Below, in pieces: positions 59,724-64,000 of a stretch of 64,000 nt of DNA (within the stretch, counting starts at the first letter, position 1; each line of letters starts with the position of its first letter). The DNA is from Ricinus communis. Lineage: Eukaryota > Streptophyta > Magnoliopsida > Malpighiales > Euphorbiaceae. The stretch covers positions 14,432,285-14,496,284 of the forward strand of contig NC_063265.1 in assembly GCF_019578655.1 (NCBI RefSeq), written 5' to 3'. Made by a program: the position numbers and the translations under genes. The notes under the pieces were generated by a model. It was not told the DNA's origin. It saw nothing but the letters and a program-made list of their open reading frames with translations, and did no database searches.

Positions 59724-60834
59724 TCACATCACTTCATTTTCTTTAATGGTGATTATAGCTGTATCCTCCCTCTCATCAGGATTTCTCTTTATGATCTTCT
59801 TGCTTGGTGGAATATTGATATAACACTTCTGGTTTCTTTTTAGTGGGTTATTAATTAACAGGTTGTTGAAAGAAGTAACCGAGAATTGAGGAATATCCTT
59901 GTCAACAGAATCCCCCTCGTAGAGTAATGAAGCGAAAGATTTATCACTACTCTGGAAGCTACTGCTTGAGGCTTCGTCAATGCAAGAAAAATCCTGAGAG
60001 GCAAAGATGTAAGGTAGCATCGGACAATCATTGTATAAATAGTTTTTCACCATTTCAGTGTTGGGGTCATTTACTTTAGGAAAGTAACCAGCTGCTAAAG
60101 GTTCATAATAACTAGGGTCATTTGGATCTTCCCAAGTGCTCCTCGGGAAGCTGTTCTTTTGTCTGACTCGGCATAGCACCCAATCATCCAGCTGCAGCAA
60201 AAGGAAATGTTCTGAAAAGATCATGAAGAACAAATATATAGCTACAAATACTGTTAAAGTTATAGTAACCCACTTACCCTCATGGAGCCTTTATTCTTGG
60301 GATTCAAGGACAGTGAGTCTAGCAATCTATATTCATGCATGATCCAGTCAGTTTTAATTCCTTTAGGAGGCCGTCCCCCGTAGAACACAAGAGCCTTCTT
60401 GACACCAATGCTAGTCGTCCCACATGATGTAAGAATTGGTTTATCTGTTCCTGTTGCCTTCCAATAACCTGAGGCTGTTGCCCTATTAGGCCTTGCTCCA
60501 TTAGGGTATTTCCTGTCCCTCGGTGTAAAGAAATACCATTCATCTTCTCCAAAAGAAGCTTTCTCTATTCCAGGAAAACAAAAACATAACATGCTTGATA
60601 GTGAATGAATAGAAATAAGTAGGACAAAAAGGTGGATGCAATTAACATATACACATACATACTTGGTAACTCCCATGGGTTATACTTGTAGAGATCTAAG
60701 TCAGCAACAACAGAAGCAGGAAGAGGATTTGAAGTAACCTTGTTCTTCAAGTAATAGACTATTAGCTCCTCATCAGAGGGATGGAACCTAAATCCAGGAG
60801 GAAGATGAATATCTGAGGTAGTTTTGGTTTCCAT
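59724..60834 (-). CDS. NAC transcription factor, NAP-like subgroup, three exons
   Basis: Exons on the minus strand are 60834-60663, 60564-60278 and 60191-59724, all GT-AG with matching phases, giving 308 residues. The NAC DNA-binding domain (residues about 10-165) shows all subdomains: [39 protein letters not shown] (across the first splice), [44 protein letters not shown], [13 protein letters not shown], and LDDWVLCRV opening exon 3. The divergent C-terminus, the presumed activation region, is acidic and serine-rich, with a basic NPLKRNQKC stretch and [10 protein letters not shown] near the end. NAC proteins are nuclear DNA-binding regulators; this subgroup is often linked to senescence, seed or stress responses. 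The two-intron layout is typical of the family. No lesion is visible. Confidence 0.95.
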
Positions 60835-60954
60835 CGAAAGAAAATTTTGTTTCTTTCTGGAGAAACTAGCTTAGGAAGATATCAATAATCAATGGAGTAG
60901 GACACTGATGTTATCGATCAAAAGAATTGTATTAGCATAACCACTGTGCAAAGG

Positions 60955-60966
60955 TTATATATAAAT
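60955..60966 (-). promoter_or_regulatory. Probable TATA box of the NAC gene
   Basis: The plus-strand sequence TTATATATAAAT reads as a TATA element on the minus strand, about 120 bp upstream of the ATG. Confidence 0.6.
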
Positions 60967-63900
60967 GGTGGTGGTTTTGTTTTCTACTCCTGGTGTTGAA
61001 TTTAATAATGGTTATTAAACTAGGGTATGCTTGATTTTACTGCATTGTGATTTGTCAACTATGCAATATAGGGAACGGTAAACTTGGTATTAACATTGGA
61101 TTGATCTCGTATTCAGAGTATGGAAGCAGTAAATTAACTCTAGTATAATTATTTTATAAACTAATGAACTGCTCGTGAGTTATCGAAGCTCTGACAAAAA
61201 CTCTTCTAACTTTTGTTTGTTTAGTTAAATGATTCAGACTCAAGTTTGAGCCGCTATAAAATTACTTTATTAAATTTGTGAGGATACATTTATTCATAGA
61301 TATGCTGAACAAAGAGACTAACAATCTCAAACTTGAATTCAATTCATTTATAAATTGGACCAAGCTTCTTTCGTTTTATTTAGTCTAATTATTACATTTA
61401 ACAAAATAAAATAAGAATTTTTCTTTTTTATTTTTCAATATGATTATTAAATGAATAAACTGAAACTAAATTTATTTAACACAATAAATAAATTGTTTTT
61501 AATCCAGGGAATTTTAATTTTCAAAACTACCCAAACTAGAATTTTATTTTAAACATTTAAATGGAGATTGAAGTCAATATAAATTGATTATAGATCTAAA
61601 CTAAACCAAATTTAAGTCCTTAAAGTTCGGCTCGGCTTGGATGGATTACAACTCTTATATGCTTATATTCTAGTTTTAACTTATCATGTGTATAAATGTA
61701 TACCTTACATGGCCAAATTTAAGTTGATGAAAAGAACATGCAGACCAAACGGCCATGCTAAGAATTCCAAATATTCAGGAGCGATACTAAAAGTTCGTTA
61801 ACCACAAACTGATGATTAACATCTTAATTGTTATTATTTAATCCAAGTCCCATGAATTCTCTATATTGTAGCGAAATCTCGTTTAAGTCCCAAATATCTC
61901 ATTGCACCACTAACTTGCTTTATGGATCTTCATCTAGTAGTTATTGAAAGATAAATTTGATTATTTTTAGATACATCACACAACCTTTTGCTTGTTTAAT
62001 CAGCTATAAGCAGTTTATTATGGTGTTCTTACTACTGTAATTCTTTTTGTTATAGGCAAAAAAAAGCATGAACAAGCCACAGCCCAGTACATATAGCTAG
62101 ACACACCGCTTAACCACAAAACCCACAAGGCCACAACACTTAAAAACTATTGCACGTTACATAATGGGAACGTTAGGATTTAATTTCTCAACTTCTTACA
62201 GGCAGGCAGGGCATACACTCTATATTAATACAGAACTATTCATCTAATAATTTATTACATTTTCTCAACCTGTTAGTGGGAAGAGACTGTAGGATTAAAT
62301 ATATGACTGACTCAATGGCCCAACCGAGTCCATTTTGATGATGTGTGGTTTTGAGAATGTTGCACAGTGTATAAAATGCCAACATTGATAAAGTTAGATG
62401 GAAGCATATTTTCTATAGATATATGCTGTTCTCTTGGTACTATCCTCCCTCAGCAAAGGCCCCAAGATTTAGAATTTGATAAGTAAAAAACATAATAAGG
62501 CCAACTTGATACTAGGGATTCGCTTGCCTGTTGTTTTCTTCTTGTAGTTTTCTTTGTTCATTTTGTAGTTTGTAGCCTCTTGCAGCATTTATTCTACTCA
62601 TACATTGTCAACTGAACATGGTTAAGAGCATATTACGTGGATTAATCTATAAATACAATACCAAAACCTGTTTAATTAACTTAATTAATCAACTCCCGGG
62701 AACTTTCCCTTGAGTCCAAAAATATGGTTAGAAACATCAAACACATTAATTCTTCAACTCTGAAATATAAATTTAAATTTCTCACTAATTAAGTTCTCTA
62801 TTCGAAATTGGTAAGACGTTTAGTTTTAAAATGGTCCCGTTTTACCACTGGATTAAAATACTAGTTTTAGATAGTTGTTGAATAAGAGTATTCTAAATAT
62901 GTACATATTATAAGACCATAAGTAACAAAATCATGAACACTAGGTGTGACTCTTTTATGGAAATGGATTATAGCATTAATGATTATGTGTATCATCATCA
63001 CAATGCTGGAATTAGAAATACATAAATAAAATATTATGCTATGTTAAAATTTTTAAAATAGTATTTTTTCATTCGTAACGGTTCTATCTAACACACTCTA
63101 AATCAATTTTTTATATATATATTTTTAAGAATAATATATTACTGTTCGAAACAAAATTCATTGTAGATATCAAATTAAGAATGATGAAGATGAACCCTAG
63201 GAGGGTTCTTGTTTTAAAGCTTCAAGAAATGAGTAGCATCATCTTTGAACAAAGTGTATATACGCCTTATATCGCTATCAAGGCATGACTCATGAGAATG
63301 ACACTTTGTGGATTCATTGACTAAGGTAGACGGGAGACTTCTTCTTTTCTTTTTCTTCTTCTTCTTCTTCTTTTTTTTTTTTTTTTTGAAGTAAGGCCTC
63401 AACTATTACCTTACTTGATTCATTCGGATTCTCTCTCAGCAAGTCTTCCTATAAAAGAAATACTTGTATTTGTCAAATTATATTAATTCACGACCCTATT
63501 AAATTATTCAATCTATAAGATCACAAAATTTAGAATATCATTTAATATTTCTTGGGAAAAATTTAAAACATCGTTTATGATATTCTTTTAATAAATCAGT
63601 ATATATATGTGATGTATTCCAATAGTAAAATTAAATATAATTATTATGGCACTATAATTTCTTGCAAACGCGACACTTTGTTTGCAGAGGTGACATATTT
63701 TCAATTGTGTTATATGTGATACACAAAAACAGGTAATTTTGCCATATAAGTGCTTCATTAGTAATCTAATAATGTTATAGCAATATATTATATATATTTT
63801 ACAAGCAGCATAAACTACTTTAATTTATTAAAACAAAAAATTTATATGTAAAATAATAATTTATCAAATTACAAGCATTCTTTTATATATTTTTTCTTTG

Positions 63901-64000
63901 AATTTATTAAATAATATTGATTTCACATAAATTTTAGTAGAATTCTTAATCAAATTAAAGATATATTTTATATTTGACTTAAGAAATTATAAATCTCCTG
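60967..64000. other. Intergenic DNA, no gene seen
   Basis: The left part should include the NAC promoter. The rest is AT-rich with no recognisable protein, RNA gene or transposon domain. A T/CTT-rich tract lies at about 63340-63388. Confidence 0.45.

Noticed and set aside
63214..63402. Minus-strand frame with a lysine run at the right end
   Set aside because: It is the translation of a T/CTT-rich simple tract at about 63340-63388.
1..64000. CRISPR arrays, operons, tRNA or rRNA genes
   Set aside because: None was recognised. Direct repeats present are transposon, satellite or segmental duplicates, and the gene structures are eukaryotic.

Overview
This window is nuclear DNA from a flowering plant, almost certainly a eudicot. 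The signs are intron-rich genes of plant-only families (MLO, NAC, SYP7-type Qc-SNARE, DUF1685, amaranthin-like lectin), very AT-rich intergenic DNA, and several generations of Ty1/copia, Ty3/gypsy-like and LINE debris. The family cannot be fixed from the sequence alone. The amaranthin/aerolysin chimerolectin pair only hints at a rosid-type dicot.

Layout: 1-7.7 kb holds no convincing gene. It carries a diverged duplicated block (1.76-2.72 and 4.75-5.2 kb), one copy of which holds a 545-bp insertion, and an AT-rich tandem array (5.72-6.56 kb). A two-exon DUF1685 gene lies on the minus strand at 7.74-8.71 kb. A copia retrotransposon with intact LTRs and target-site duplication but a wrecked interior occupies 10.21-15.49 kb. 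An MLO-family locus (17.15-20.83 kb, +) has every expected exon but carries frameshifts and damaged splice sites, so it reads as a pseudogene. It converges on a complete six-coding-exon RING-H2 E3 ligase gene (21.50-24.20 kb, -), whose 5' UTR appears to be split by a 4.4-kb intron reaching to about 28.8 kb.

30.19-31.85 kb is a block with a LINE 3' end that recurs at 49.66-51.05 kb. A 322-bp tandem repeat follows (32.08-33.06 kb). Two intact single-exon chimerolectin genes then stand in tandem (35.19-36.62 and 38.92-40.32 kb, +). From 41.5 to 54.6 kb lies a rearranged repeat cluster: a polygalacturonase pseudogene with its upstream DNA, partly duplicated and triplicated; a 3'-truncated copia element (minus strand); and a 2.0-kb gypsy-like solo LTR nested in that copia element's 5' LTR.

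The right side returns to ordinary genes: a nine-exon SYP71-type Qc-SNARE (55.56-58.16 kb, +) with a GC-AG intron, an orphan copy of the lectin gene's 3' flank (58.44-58.86 kb), and a three-exon NAP-type NAC transcription factor (59.72-60.83 kb, -). 61-64 kb has no gene I can support.

The genes do not form a pathway. The main themes are tandem lectin duplication, decay of an MLO gene, and repeated duplication around a retrotransposon cluster. Exon boundaries were inferred by eye from splice signals, reading phase and family similarity. No transcript or database evidence was available.
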